Shown here: in pieces, positions 16,193 through 24,353 of the stretch
How positions within the stretch are numbered: position 1 is the first letter of the stretch
How the letters are laid out: each line of letters starts with the position of its first letter
NCBI GenBank assembly: GCA_963761705.1
Contig: CAVXHK010000003.1
Location: 620,001 to 684,000 of the forward strand
Direction: 5' to 3'
Source of the DNA: CAVVKW01 sp963761705
Lineage (GTDB): Bacteria > Verrucomicrobiota > Verrucomicrobiia > Chthoniobacterales > JAATET01
DNA length: 64,000 nt
Program-made: the position numbers and the translations under genes
Notes under the pieces: generated by a model
What the model saw: the letters and a program-made list of their open reading frames with translations, nothing else
The model's database searches: none
What the model was told of the DNA's origin: nothing

Positions 16193-17950
16193 TTAGTTCG
16201 TGAAGATTTCCTGCAGTTCGCCGACCGAATGCCGGGCCGTGAAGTCGCCGAAGGTCTCCGTGCCCTCGCGGCGTGCGAGGTAGGTTTTCAGGACGCCTTC
16301 GAGCAGCGCCGGGAGCTGCGGAAACGGAATGCCGGTGAAGACTTGGCGTCCGATCATTTGCCCGCCGATGCTGCGTCCGCCGAGGACGACGTGGTAGCCG
16401 TCGACCTTCGCGCCGTTGTGGCTGACCTGGGCGCCGAGGAGGCCGATGTCGCCGATGTAGTGCTGGGCGCAGGAATTCGGGCAACCGGTGAGGTGAATGT
16501 TGATCGGCTGGTCGAGGGTGAGCTTTTTCTGAAGGTGATTGGCTAATTCCAGCCCCTGCGCCTTGGTGGCGGATTGCGCCCATTTGCAGCCAGCGCTGCC
16601 GGTGCAGGCGATGAGGCCGCCGAGGATGGCGGTGGCTTCGTGGTGGAAGCCCATGCGGACGAGGCTGCGCTTGACCGTCTCGACGAAGCCGTCGCTCACG
16701 TCGGGAACGAGGACGTTCTGCCAGACGGTGAGCCGGAGGTGGCCGGATCCGTGGTTCGCGGCGAGGTCGGCGAGCCGGTGCATCTGGCGGGAGGTCATCG
16801 TGCCGACGGGGGTGACGACGCCGACGTAATTGAGGTGTGGCTGTCTCTGACGCCAGACGCCGATGTGCGCGTGGGGGATCGGCGGGTGGGGTGGGGCGCA
16901 GGCTTCGAGGGGGAATGGGGTCAGCGGGAAGGCGAGTTTTTTCTCCGTTTCTTCGAGAAATTTCGGGATGCCCCACTGGTCGACCAAGTATTTGAGGCGC
17001 GCCTTTTTGCGGTTGGTGCGGTCGCCGTTTTCGGTGAAGACGCGGACCATGGCGGCGGCGACGGCGATGGCGTCGGCGGGTTTGACGAGGATGCCGGAGT
17101 CGGTGGCGAATTGCTCGTGGCCGGTGATGCCGCAGAGTTGAACGCGGAAGTAGACGCCGGGCTCCACGGATTTCCCCTCGGGGACGCGGACGGCGAGGAA
17201 GCCGATGTCGTTGGTCTCGGCGACGGTGGCGATGGCGCCTCCGCCCTCGAAGGCGATGTTGAACTTCCGCGGCAGCTCATACATGTCGCGGTTGTTGAGG
17301 ATGTAATAGTGCATTCCCTTGGCGAGCGGGCGGGTGTCGAGGAACTCGCCACGGTCGATGCCGCCGGTGGCCGACGCCGTGATGTTGCGCAGATTATCCA
17401 CGCCGGATCCACGGGCGGTGAGGCCGAGGTCCTGCAATTTATTGAGCACGTTGATCGTGTTCTTCGGCTCGATCTCGCGGATCTGCAGGTTGGCGCGGGT
17501 CGTGATGTGCGCGTATCCGCCGCCCCAGTCGTGCGCGATTTCCGCGATCCCGTGGAGTTGCGCGGACGTGAGTTCGCCGCCGGGGATCCGCATTCGCAGC
17601 ATGAACGACTCCTGCACCGGGCTGACGTGGAAGAGGCCGAAATTGCGAAACTGAAACGTGTTGCGCTTGTCGGGAAGTTTGTTCTCCCGCGCGTGCTCGG
17701 CGAGGTCGTCCCACGTGTCGAGTCCGCTCTGCTCGTGCTTCCAGACTTCCTGCTCGCACAGGTCCTCGATCGGGGTGCCGTGGACCGTTGCCTCCGCGAG
17801 GTTCGGCGCGCCGGAGTCGGGGTCGCTGGTAAGGAGGCCGTCCGACTGCCGCCCGACGAAGGGTGCCCGCTGCGCGGCTCCGGCGAAGAAACCTTGCAGG
17901 TATTCCTTCTGTTCGGCGGTGAAGGGTTGAGTGGGCAGTTCGCTCATCAC
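16193..17950 (-). CDS. nirA: NirA-type nitrite reductase (siroheme, [4Fe-4S])
   Basis: 585 residues with two ferredoxin-like/NirA repeats. The first has GGYAHITTRANLQIREI and the second GSGHLRLTVWQNVLVPDV. The siroheme-cluster ligands are CTGSAGC (Cys 449, 455) and CPNSC (Cys 490, 494). It reduces nitrite to ammonium with six electrons in the cytosol. Sulfite reductases share this plan; the operon with nasA and nrtABCD favours nitrite. The first 40 residues carry FTAEQKEYLQGFFAG, which mirrors the N-terminus of the neighbouring flavoprotein. It lies eight bases after nrtD and four before the flavoprotein gene. Confidence 0.92.
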   Translation of the reverse strand: MMSELPTQPFTAEQKEYLQGFFAGAAQRAPFVGRQSDGLLTSDPDSGAPNLAEATVHGTPIEDLCEQEVWKHEQSGLDTWDDLAEHARENKLPDKRNTFQFRNFGLFHVSPVQESFMLRMRIPGGELTSAQLHGIAEIAHDWGGGYAHITTRANLQIREIEPKNTINVLNKLQDLGLTARGSGVDNLRNITASATGGIDRGEFLDTRPLAKGMHYYILNNRDMYELPRKFNIAFEGGGAIATVAETNDIGFLAVRVPEGKSVEPGVYFRVQLCGITGHEQFATDSGILVKPADAIAVAAAMVRVFTENGDRTNRKKARLKYLVDQWGIPKFLEETEKKLAFPLTPFPLEACAPPHPPIPHAHIGVWRQRQPHLNYVGVVTPVGTMTSRQMHRLADLAANHGSGHLRLTVWQNVLVPDVSDGFVETVKRSLVRMGFHHEATAILGGLIACTGSAGCKWAQSATKAQGLELANHLQKKLTLDQPINIHLTGCPNSCAQHYIGDIGLLGAQVSHNGAKVDGYHVVLGGRSIGGQMIGRQVFTGIPFPQLPALLEGVLKTYLARREGTETFGDFTARHSVGELQEIFTN

Positions 17951-17958
17951 TAATCGGG

Positions 17959-18756
17959 TCAGTCCGCGAGGACCGGGTCGCCGAAGCGCTCGTAAAGGAA
18001 ATCGAGGATCTGGTTGCGCAGCGTGTAATAGCGCGGGTCTTCGCCGATGGCGTCGCGGGAGCGCGGGCGCTCGAAGGGGACGTCGAAAATCTCGCCGACC
18101 GTGGCGGCGGGGCCGTTCGTGAGCATGACGATGCGGTCGGCGAGGAGAATGGCTTCGTCGATGTCGTGGGTGATCATCACGACGGTCGTGCGGGTCGCTT
18201 CCCAGATTTCGAGAAGCTGATCCTGAACTTCCTCGCGCGTGAGGGCGTCGAGCGCGCCAAATGGCTCGTCCAGGAGGAGGACTTTCGGGCGGATGGCGAG
18301 CGCGCGGGCGATGGCGACGCGTTGCTTCATTCCGCCGGAGAGTTCGCCGGGGCGCTTGTGGGCGCTGGGCGTGAGGCCGACCATCTCGATGTGTTCGTCG
18401 GTGATGCGGGCGCGCTCGGCCTTCGAGATCTTCGGCATCGTGGCGTCGACGGCGAGGCGGACGTTGTCGGTGGCGGTCAGCCAGGGGAGGAGCGAGTAGT
18501 TTTGGAAAACCATCATGCGGTCGGGGCCGGGTTCGGTCACTTCCCGGCCTTCGAGGATCACGCCGCCTTCGGTCGGGGCGCTCATGCCGGCGATGGCGTT
18601 CATGAGCGTGGATTTGCCGCAGCCGGAATGCCCGAGAAGGACGATGAACTCACCTTCCTCGACCTTGAGCGCGATGTCCTTGAGCACGCACGTCGGCGGA
18701 CCGCCCGCGCGACCGGGATAGGTCTTCGTCAGTTTGGTGAGTTCGAGGTAGGGCAT
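17959..18756 (-). CDS. nrtD: Nitrate ABC transporter ATPase
   Basis: 265 residues. Walker A GHSGCGKST, Q-loop VFQNYSLLPWLT, signature LSGGMKQRVAIARAL, Walker B VLLLDEPFGALDALTRE and switch His in MITHDIDEA. The sequence is of the nitrate/taurine/bicarbonate importer ATPase class. It should pair with NrtC to power NrtB. Directly upstream is an AT-rich heptamer array (18757-18793) in place of a normal leader, and no Shine-Dalgarno is visible before the ATG. Confidence 0.93.
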   Translation of the reverse strand: MPYLELTKLTKTYPGRAGGPPTCVLKDIALKVEEGEFIVLLGHSGCGKSTLMNAIAGMSAPTEGGVILEGREVTEPGPDRMMVFQNYSLLPWLTATDNVRLAVDATMPKISKAERARITDEHIEMVGLTPSAHKRPGELSGGMKQRVAIARALAIRPKVLLLDEPFGALDALTREEVQDQLLEIWEATRTTVVMITHDIDEAILLADRIVMLTNGPAATVGEIFDVPFERPRSRDAIGEDPRYYTLRNQILDFLYERFGDPVLAD

Positions 18757-18793
18757 GTTATTTATGATTGATGATTTACCATTGATGATTTGG
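18757..18793. repeat. AT-rich heptamer array between nrtC and nrtD
   Basis: Units of ATGATTG/ATGATTT fill the nrtC-nrtD gap and directly abut the nrtD start codon. Over more than 25 bases the array is identical to the one inside nasA. Confidence 0.92.
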
Positions 18794-18798
18794 CCGGG

Positions 18799-20592
18799 TT
18801 AGGCGGGCTGGAGGGTGGGGGACGGGTGGACTTGGTCGAGGAGAGTTTCGGGGTCCGCGGGCGGGGCGACGACTTTCCAGCGGGTGAGGCCTGCGAGGAT
18901 GTTTTCCGACTCGGCGCGGGTGAGGGTGGTTTCGGAGAAGACGTTGAAGTCGGGGACTTCGGCGGTCTTTCCGTGGCCGTAGTCGTAGGTGCCGTCGAGA
19001 CCGCGGGCGCTGTAGGCGGGGTCGGCGTTGACGTAGGTTTTTTGCGAAATGATTTCGATGAGCTCGGCGCGGTTGGCGGGTTCGTCGCACCAGCCGCAGG
19101 CTTCTTCGAGGGCGGCGACGATGGACGCGTGCTTGTCGACGTTGGCGTTCGCCCACGCGGGCGTGGTGCCGAGGAGCTTCTCGACGTGGCCGGGGGCGAG
19201 GTCGAGGTCGGTTGCGACGACGTAGCCGATGCCCTCGTGAACGGCGCGGGCGTTCCAAGGTTCGCCGACGCAATAGCCGTCGAGGTTGCCGGCGGCGAGG
19301 TTGGCGACCATCTGCGCGGGCGGGACGGCGATAATCTCGACGTCCGTATCGGGGTCGATCCCGCCCGCGCTCAGCCAATCGCGGAGCAGGATATTGTGGG
19401 TGGAGGTCGGGAAAACCACGCCGAAGATGAGCTTGCGGTCGCCCGCGTCGCGTCCGTCGAGGTAGGCCCGAAGGTCGGTGGCGGTCTGGATCCCGCGGGC
19501 GTGAAAGCGCTCGGCGAGCGTGATGGCGTTGCCATTTCGGCTCAGGACCATCGATGCGACGACGGGTTGCGGGTTCACCCCCGGGCGGCCCAGGGTGGAG
19601 CCGAGCGGCATACCGGCCACCATGGCGGCGAGGTCGAGTCGGCTGTCGAGGACGCCGTCGAGGATGGCCTTCCAACTCGGCTCGCGGCAGAGCTGAACGT
19701 CGACGCCGTGCTTCTCGAAAAATCCCTTTTCTTTTGCGATGGCTAATGGGGCGCAGTCGGAGAGCGGAATGAACCCGATGGTCGTGGCGGTTCGCTTCGG
19801 ACCGTCGGCCTTTCTGGCTTTGTGCTTGTTGAGGAAATAGAGGAGTTCGTTGCGCTGCCGGTAATAGTTCGGGTGATTGATGGCCTCGCCGCGGGTGCGG
19901 GGTCGGGTGAGACCGACGGTCATGAGCTCGCCCACCTTGGCGGCGGGGCCGTTGGACATCATCACGACGCGGTCGGAGAGCAGGATCGCTTCTTCGACGT
20001 CGTGGGTGACCATGAGGACGGTGATGCGATGGGCCTCCCAAATGCTGAGGAGTTGTTCCTGCAGGCGGCCGCGGGTGAGGGCGTCGAGGGCGCCGAAGGG
20101 TTCGTCGAGGAGGAGGACGCGGGGCTTGACGACGAGGGCGCGGGCGATGCCGACGCGCTGCTTCATGCCGCCGGAGATTTCGCCGGGGAGTTTGTCGGCG
20201 GCGGGGATGAGCGAGACCATGGCCAGGTGCTCGTCCACGAGGGCGGTCCGGTCGGCTTTGCCAAGGGTGCCGTGGACGGCGTCGACGCTGAGGCGGACGT
20301 TCTGGCGGACTGTTAGCCACGGGAGGAGGGAGTGGTTCTGGAAAACGAACATGCGGTCGGGGCCGGGGCCGGTGACGGGTTTGCCGCCAACGGTGATGCT
20401 GCCGGTGTCGCAGAGGTGGAAACCGCCGACCATGTTGAGAAGGGTCGATTTGCCGCAACCGGAGTGGCCGATGAGAGCCACGAATTCGCCCTCGCTAACG
20501 CTCAAATTGACCCCTTGGAGGGCGGTGAACGTTTTGCCGTCGGGGGACTTGAAGGTCTTTCCAGCGTCTTGAATGTCGATGAAAGCGGTCAA
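18799..20592 (-). CDS. nrtC: Nitrate ABC transporter ATPase with NrtA-like C-terminal domain
   Basis: 597 residues in two parts. Residues 1-260 are an ABC ATPase (GHSGCGKST, SGGMKQRVGIARAL, VLLLDEPFGALDALTR). Residues about 275-590 are a solute-binding domain like NrtA (IGFIPLSDCAPLAIAKEKG, VFPTSTHNILLRDWL, NLDGYCVGEPWNARA). This is the NrtC fusion known from cyanobacteria, where the C-terminal domain senses nitrate and restrains transport. The start is a TTG at 20592: the frame upstream is closed by a stop within a heptamer array that touches the start codon. The insertion may have replaced an original ATG leader. Cut off from nrtB by the 1.4 kb antisense four-helix-bundle array. Confidence 0.92.
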   Translation of the reverse strand: MTAFIDIQDAGKTFKSPDGKTFTALQGVNLSVSEGEFVALIGHSGCGKSTLLNMVGGFHLCDTGSITVGGKPVTGPGPDRMFVFQNHSLLPWLTVRQNVRLSVDAVHGTLGKADRTALVDEHLAMVSLIPAADKLPGEISGGMKQRVGIARALVVKPRVLLLDEPFGALDALTRGRLQEQLLSIWEAHRITVLMVTHDVEEAILLSDRVVMMSNGPAAKVGELMTVGLTRPRTRGEAINHPNYYRQRNELLYFLNKHKARKADGPKRTATTIGFIPLSDCAPLAIAKEKGFFEKHGVDVQLCREPSWKAILDGVLDSRLDLAAMVAGMPLGSTLGRPGVNPQPVVASMVLSRNGNAITLAERFHARGIQTATDLRAYLDGRDAGDRKLIFGVVFPTSTHNILLRDWLSAGGIDPDTDVEIIAVPPAQMVANLAAGNLDGYCVGEPWNARAVHEGIGYVVATDLDLAPGHVEKLLGTTPAWANANVDKHASIVAALEEACGWCDEPANRAELIEIISQKTYVNADPAYSARGLDGTYDYGHGKTAEVPDFNVFSETTLTRAESENILAGLTRWKVVAPPADPETLLDQVHPSPTLQPA

Positions 20593-20631
20593 TTTATTTA
20601 TGATTTACCATTTATGATTGATGATTTGGGG
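20592..20631. repeat. AT-rich heptamer array at the left edge of the four-helix-bundle insert
   Basis: ATTTATG/ATTTACC/ATTGATG units run from the nrtC start codon to the Shine-Dalgarno region of the first four-helix-bundle gene. Orientation is the same as in the solo arrays in nasA and the flavoprotein gene. Confidence 0.9.
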
Positions 20632-20638
20632 TGAGATC

Positions 20639-20995
20639 ATGAATCGGGATCAACTGGCGGCTCGGACGAAAGAGTTTGCGAAACGCGTGCTGAGGGTGGC
20701 TGAGGCGTTGCCGACTGGTTACGCGGGGCGGACGATTGGGAATCAGATCTGCCGAAGCGGGTGTTCGGTGGCCGCGAACTACCGGGCGGCTCTGCGCGGG
20801 AAGTCCCGAGCCGACTTTGCCAATAAGATCACCGTCGTTCTCGAGGAGGCGGACGAAACGATGTTCTGGCTCGAAATGATCGACGAAATGGACCTGCTTC
20901 CGAAGAGCAAACTCGAGCCCCTCCTCGGCGAAGCCGGAGAGCTGGTCAAGATCTTCGGAGCAACCCTCGCCACCACCAAAAATCATAAATCGTAA
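20639..20995 (+). CDS. Four-helix-bundle protein (S23/Avd-like), copy 1, full length
   Basis: 118 residues from the ATG at 20639, preceded by GGTGAG; an in-frame ATG at 20618 lies in the heptamer array. It begins MNRDQLAARTKEFAKRVLRV and contains NQICRSGCSVAANYRAALRG, ANKITVVLEEADETMFWLE and LLGEAGELVKIF. These are hallmarks of the 23S rRNA intervening-sequence protein / four-helix-bundle family, which includes Avd, the accessory protein of diversity-generating retroelements. The family forms basic pentamers that can bind nucleic acid; its role outside retroelements is unclear. The last residues KNHKS and the stop codon are supplied by the following AAATCAT array. Antisense within the nrt operon. 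The only copy with the N-terminal helix. Confidence 0.88.
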   Translation: MNRDQLAARTKEFAKRVLRVAEALPTGYAGRTIGNQICRSGCSVAANYRAALRGKSRADFANKITVVLEEADETMFWLEMIDEMDLLPKSKLEPLLGEAGELVKIFGATLATTKNHKS

Positions 20996-21016
20996 ATCAT
21001 AAATCATAAATCTAAC

Positions 21017-21310
21017 GTGGCGTTGCCGACTGGTTACGCGGGGCGGACGATTGGGAATCAGATCTGCCGAAGCGGGTGTTCGGTGGCCGCGAACTACCGG
21101 GCGGCTCTGCGCGGGAAGTCCCGAGCCGACTTTGCCAATAAGATCACCATCGTTCTGGAGGAGGCGGACGAAACGATGTTCTGGCTCGAAATGATCGACG
21201 AAATGGACCTGCTTCCGAAGAGCAAACTCGAGCCCCTCCTCGGCGAAGCCGGAGAGCTGGTCAAGATCTTCGGAGCAACCCTCGCCGCCACCAAAAATTA
21301 TAAATCGTAA
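21017..21310 (+). CDS. Four-helix-bundle protein, copy 2, N-terminally truncated
   Basis: 97 residues from a GTG (MALPTGYAGRTIGNQ). It lacks the first 22 or so residues of copy 1, hence most of helix 1, and is otherwise nearly identical. The last residues read ATKNYKS because of one base change in the first heptamer. The GTG arises at the recombination junction. Whether it is translated is unknown: no Shine-Dalgarno is visible, only heptamers upstream. Confidence 0.6.
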   Translation: MALPTGYAGRTIGNQICRSGCSVAANYRAALRGKSRADFANKITIVLEEADETMFWLEMIDEMDLLPKSKLEPLLGEAGELVKIFGATLAATKNYKS

Positions 21311-21338
21311 ATCATAAATCATAAATCATAAATCTAAC

Positions 21339-21632
21339 GTGGCGTTGCCGACTGGTTACGCGGGGCGGACGATTGGGAATCAGATCTGCCGAAGCGGGTG
21401 TTCGGTGGCCGCGAACTACCGGGCGGCTCTGCGCGGGAAGTCCCGAGCCGACTTTGCCAATAAGATCACCATCGTTCTCGAGGAGGCGGACGAAACGATG
21501 TTCTGGCTCGAAATGATCGACGAAATGGACCTGCTTCCGAAGAGCAAACTCGAGCCCCTCCTCGGCGAAGCCGGAGAGCTGGTCAAGATCTTCGGAGCAA
21601 CCCTCGCCACCACCAAAAATCATAAATCGTAA
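21339..21632 (+). CDS. Four-helix-bundle protein, copy 3, N-terminally truncated
   Basis: 97 residues, identical to copy 2 over helices 2-4 apart from the C-terminal TTKNHKS. It has the same GTG start at the duplicated junction. The linker before it has one heptamer more than the others. The open frame is intact. Confidence 0.6.
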   Translation: MALPTGYAGRTIGNQICRSGCSVAANYRAALRGKSRADFANKITIVLEEADETMFWLEMIDEMDLLPKSKLEPLLGEAGELVKIFGATLATTKNHKS

Positions 21633-21653
21633 ATCATAAATCATAAATCTAAC

Positions 21654-21947
21654 GTGGCGTTGCCGACTGGTTACGCGGGGCGGACGATTGGGAATCAGAT
21701 CTGCCGAAGCGGGTGTTCGGTGGCCGCGAACTACCGGGCGGCTCTGCGCGGGAAGTCCCGAGCCGACTTTGCCAATAAGATCACCATCGTTCTCGAGGAG
21801 GCGGACGAAACGATGTTCTGGCTCGAAATGATCGACGAAATGGACCTGCTTCCGAAGAGCAAACTCGAGCCCCTCCTCGGCGAAGCCGGAGAGCTGGTTA
21901 AGATCTTCGGAGCAACCCTCGCCACCACCAAAAATCATAAATCGTAA
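21654..21947 (+). CDS. Four-helix-bundle protein, copy 4, N-terminally truncated
   Basis: 97 residues, same protein as copy 3; only a silent C-to-T change near 21899 (GTC to GTT) was noticed. Its trailing heptamers run straight into the nrtB stop codon at 21958-21960, so the right edge of the insert is exactly at the end of nrtB. Confidence 0.6.
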   Translation: MALPTGYAGRTIGNQICRSGCSVAANYRAALRGKSRADFANKITIVLEEADETMFWLEMIDEMDLLPKSKLEPLLGEAGELVKIFGATLATTKNHKS

Positions 21948-21957
21948 ATCATAAATC

Positions 21958-22989
21958 TCACGTCGCTTTGCCGTCGAAGCTGACGAGGCGTTGGAGGATG
22001 ACCATGAGCTGATCGAGGAGGAATCCGACGAACCCGATGATGAATACGGCGACGAAAATCTGGGCCAGCGTGTGGCTGGAGCCGTTCTGATACATGTCCC
22101 AGATGAATTTTCCGAGGCCGGGATTTTGCGCCAACATCTCGGCGGCGATGAGGACCATCCAGCCAACGCCGAGGCTGAGCCGGAGACCGGTGAAGATGAA
22201 CGGGAGGGCCGACGGAATGATGATCTTGGTCACGCGGGTCCAGGGGCTTAGCTTGAGGACGCGGGCGACGTTGAGGTGGTCTTTGTCGATGGAGGCGACG
22301 CCGACGGCGGTATTGATGAGCGTGGGCCAGAGCGAACAGACGGCGACGGTGATCGCGGAGCTGAGGAAGGCTTTGGCGAAGAGCGGGTCGGTGGGATTGT
22401 AGAGGGCGCTGACGAGGATCATGATGATGGGCAGCCAGGCGAGCGGGGAGACGGGTTTGAAGATCTGGATGAATGGCGCGATGGCGCTGTCGACCCATTT
22501 GTTCGAACCCGCGAGGATGCCGAGCGGGATGGCGACGAGCGAGGCGAGCAGGAAGCCGAAGAACACCGTGTAGATACTGGTGAAGACCTGGTCGACGATG
22601 GTGGGCTTGCCGGCGTATTTGCGGACGGGGTAGGTGCGGTCCGGGAACTTCGCGAGGAATTTTTCCTTTTTGCCTTCGAGGTCGACGTAAAATTGCCGGG
22701 CCTTCGCCCGCTCCCCGGCGTGATCCTGCCAGAGGAGGACGGCCTCGTTCCAAGTGGCGACCGGGCCGGGAATGCTGCCGAAATTCACCTTGATGCTCCC
22801 GGCAATGGCTCCCCAGAGGACGAGGAAGACGAGAAACGCGACGACGGGCGCGGCGACCCGCTGGAGGATCGTCGTGGCGTGCGCGGCGAGTTTTGCCTTT
22901 GTGCGGGACGGCGCGGCTGGTGCCGGTTGGAAGGCGGGGGCCGCCGCGACCGGGGCGGTCGGTGGGATGAGTTCGGCGGTGTTTTGCAT
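21958..22989 (-). CDS. nrtB: Nitrate ABC transporter permease
   Basis: 343 residues from the ATG at 22989; the frame is open further upstream but that part overlaps nrtA out of phase. A Pro/Ala-rich N-terminus (PPTAPVAAAPAFQPAPAAP) precedes about six membrane segments, and the EAA-type loop reads VARVLKLSPWTRVTKIIIPSALPFIFTGLRLSLG. A soluble stretch at about 85-135 (AKARQFYVDLEGKKEKF) between the first two segments is typical of NrtB proteins with a periplasmic insertion. It forms the nitrate channel with NrtC/NrtD and receives substrate from NrtA. It lies 26 bases after nrtA. Confidence 0.93.
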   Translation of the reverse strand: MQNTAELIPPTAPVAAAPAFQPAPAAPSRTKAKLAAHATTILQRVAAPVVAFLVFLVLWGAIAGSIKVNFGSIPGPVATWNEAVLLWQDHAGERAKARQFYVDLEGKKEKFLAKFPDRTYPVRKYAGKPTIVDQVFTSIYTVFFGFLLASLVAIPLGILAGSNKWVDSAIAPFIQIFKPVSPLAWLPIIMILVSALYNPTDPLFAKAFLSSAITVAVCSLWPTLINTAVGVASIDKDHLNVARVLKLSPWTRVTKIIIPSALPFIFTGLRLSLGVGWMVLIAAEMLAQNPGLGKFIWDMYQNGSSHTLAQIFVAVFIIGFVGFLLDQLMVILQRLVSFDGKAT

Positions 22990-23015
22990 GGGCTTGCGAG
23001 GCGGTGAAGGCTGAG

Positions 23016-24335
23016 TTATTTCAGGCCGACCTCGAGGCTTTGGAGGTAGGCGTTGGGTTGTTTGCCGTCGTAAGGGATGCCGTCGATGAACTCGCTGGTT
23101 GCGGGGCGGTAGCCGTCGGTTTTCGGGATGTCGCTGTCGGTGAGGAATCCGTCTTCCTGCAGGGATTTGGCGGCTTCGAGGTAGACGTCGGGGCGGTAGA
23201 CCTGCCTGGCGATGCCGGCATACCAATCGTCGGTCTTGGTCTCGGCAATCTGGCCCCAGCGCCGCATTTGGGTAAGATACCAGATGCAGTCGCTGTAGAA
23301 GGGATAGGTGGCGTCGTAGCGGAAGAAGACGTTGAAGTCGGGGAGCTCGCGCTTGTCGCCTTTCTCGTATTCGAACGTGCCGGTCATGCTGGCTTCGATG
23401 ACCTCGACGTCGGCCCCGACGTATTCGGAGCGGGAGAGGATTTCGCAGGCTTTGATGCGGTTCTCGGTGCTGTCGTCGAGCCACTTGCCGGCGCGGATGA
23501 GGGCTTTGACGACCGCGACGTGGGTTTGCGGGTTGGCTTTGGCCCATTCCTCGGAGACGCCGAAGACTTTCTCGGGGTTGTTTTTCCAGATCTCGTAATC
23601 GGTGATCACGGGGACGCCGATGCCTTTGAAGACGGCTTGCTGGTTCCAGGGTTCGCCGACGCAGTAGCCTTGGATGGTGCCTTGGGCGAGGGTGGCGGGC
23701 ATTTGCGGCGGGGGCGTGACGCTGAGGAGAACGTCGGCGTCGGTGGTGCCGGTGGTGTCGCCATTCGTGTAGTAGCCGGGGCTGATGCCGGCGGCGGCGA
23801 GCCAGTAGCGGAGTTCGTAATTGTGGGTGGAGACGGGGAAGACCATGCCGAACTTGAGCGGCGTGCCCTGGTTTTTGTAGTCGGCGGCGATTTTGGCGAT
23901 GGTGTCGGCGGTGATGGGGTGCTCGGGTTTTTCCTTGGCCAGGTTTGGATCGAGCTCCTGCATCTTCTTCCAGACGTCGTTGGAAACGGTGATGGCGTTG
24001 CCGTTGAGGTCCATGCTGAAGGCCGTGATGATGGGGGTCTTCGAGCCGATGCCGATGGTGGCGCCGATGGGTTGGCCGGCGAGCATGTGGGCGCCGTCGA
24101 GTTCACCGCTGATGACGCGGTCGAGGAGGACTTTCCAGTTGGCCTGGGCTTCGACTTCGACGAAGAGGCCTTCGTCTTCGAAGTAGCCGAGCTCCTTGGC
24201 GATGACGAGCGGGGCGCAGTCGGTGAGCTTGATGAAGCCGAATTTGAGGTCGGGCTTTTCGGCGTCGATGACTCCGGCTTGAAGCGTGGCGGCGAGGCCG
24301 AGTAGGGCGGTGAGGGCGAGTGGTCTGAGGCTCAT
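23016..24335 (-). CDS. nrtA: Nitrate-binding periplasmic protein
   Basis: 439 residues with a Sec-type signal peptide (LRPLALTALLGLAATLQAG, cleavage near residue 20). The mature NrtA/CmpA fold contains LKFGFIKLTDCAPLVIAKELG, DGAHMLAGQPIGATIG, FPVSTHNYELRYWLAAAG, QGYCVGEPWNQQAV and YEKGDKRELPDFNVFF. It should deliver nitrate (or nitrite) to NrtB. Unlike cyanobacterial NrtA it has no lipobox and would be a free periplasmic protein. It lies 18 bases after the cytosolic paralogue. Confidence 0.93.
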   Translation of the reverse strand: MSLRPLALTALLGLAATLQAGVIDAEKPDLKFGFIKLTDCAPLVIAKELGYFEDEGLFVEVEAQANWKVLLDRVISGELDGAHMLAGQPIGATIGIGSKTPIITAFSMDLNGNAITVSNDVWKKMQELDPNLAKEKPEHPITADTIAKIAADYKNQGTPLKFGMVFPVSTHNYELRYWLAAAGISPGYYTNGDTTGTTDADVLLSVTPPPQMPATLAQGTIQGYCVGEPWNQQAVFKGIGVPVITDYEIWKNNPEKVFGVSEEWAKANPQTHVAVVKALIRAGKWLDDSTENRIKACEILSRSEYVGADVEVIEASMTGTFEYEKGDKRELPDFNVFFRYDATYPFYSDCIWYLTQMRRWGQIAETKTDDWYAGIARQVYRPDVYLEAAKSLQEDGFLTDSDIPKTDGYRPATSEFIDGIPYDGKQPNAYLQSLEVGLK

Positions 24336-24353
24336 GGGCTGGTGTGGGTTGGG

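Larger units (their letters stand above)
20705..21957 (+). repeat. Four-unit tandem repeat (about 315 bp) containing four-helix-bundle genes
   Basis: Equivalent points (codon GCG of GCGTTGCCG) fall at 20705, 21020, 21342 and 21657, giving periods of 315, 322 and 315. The 7-base difference is one extra AAATCAT unit in the linker. Units differ by only a few substitutions (for example around 20832, 21158, 21291 and 21899). Linkers hold four, five, four and three AAATCAT-type heptamers. The array ends against the nrtB stop codon. Confidence 0.97.

Noticed and set aside
20705..21957. CRISPR-like appearance of evenly spaced repeats
   Set aside because: Units are 315 bases, protein-coding and nearly identical throughout; there are no unique spacers and no cas genes.
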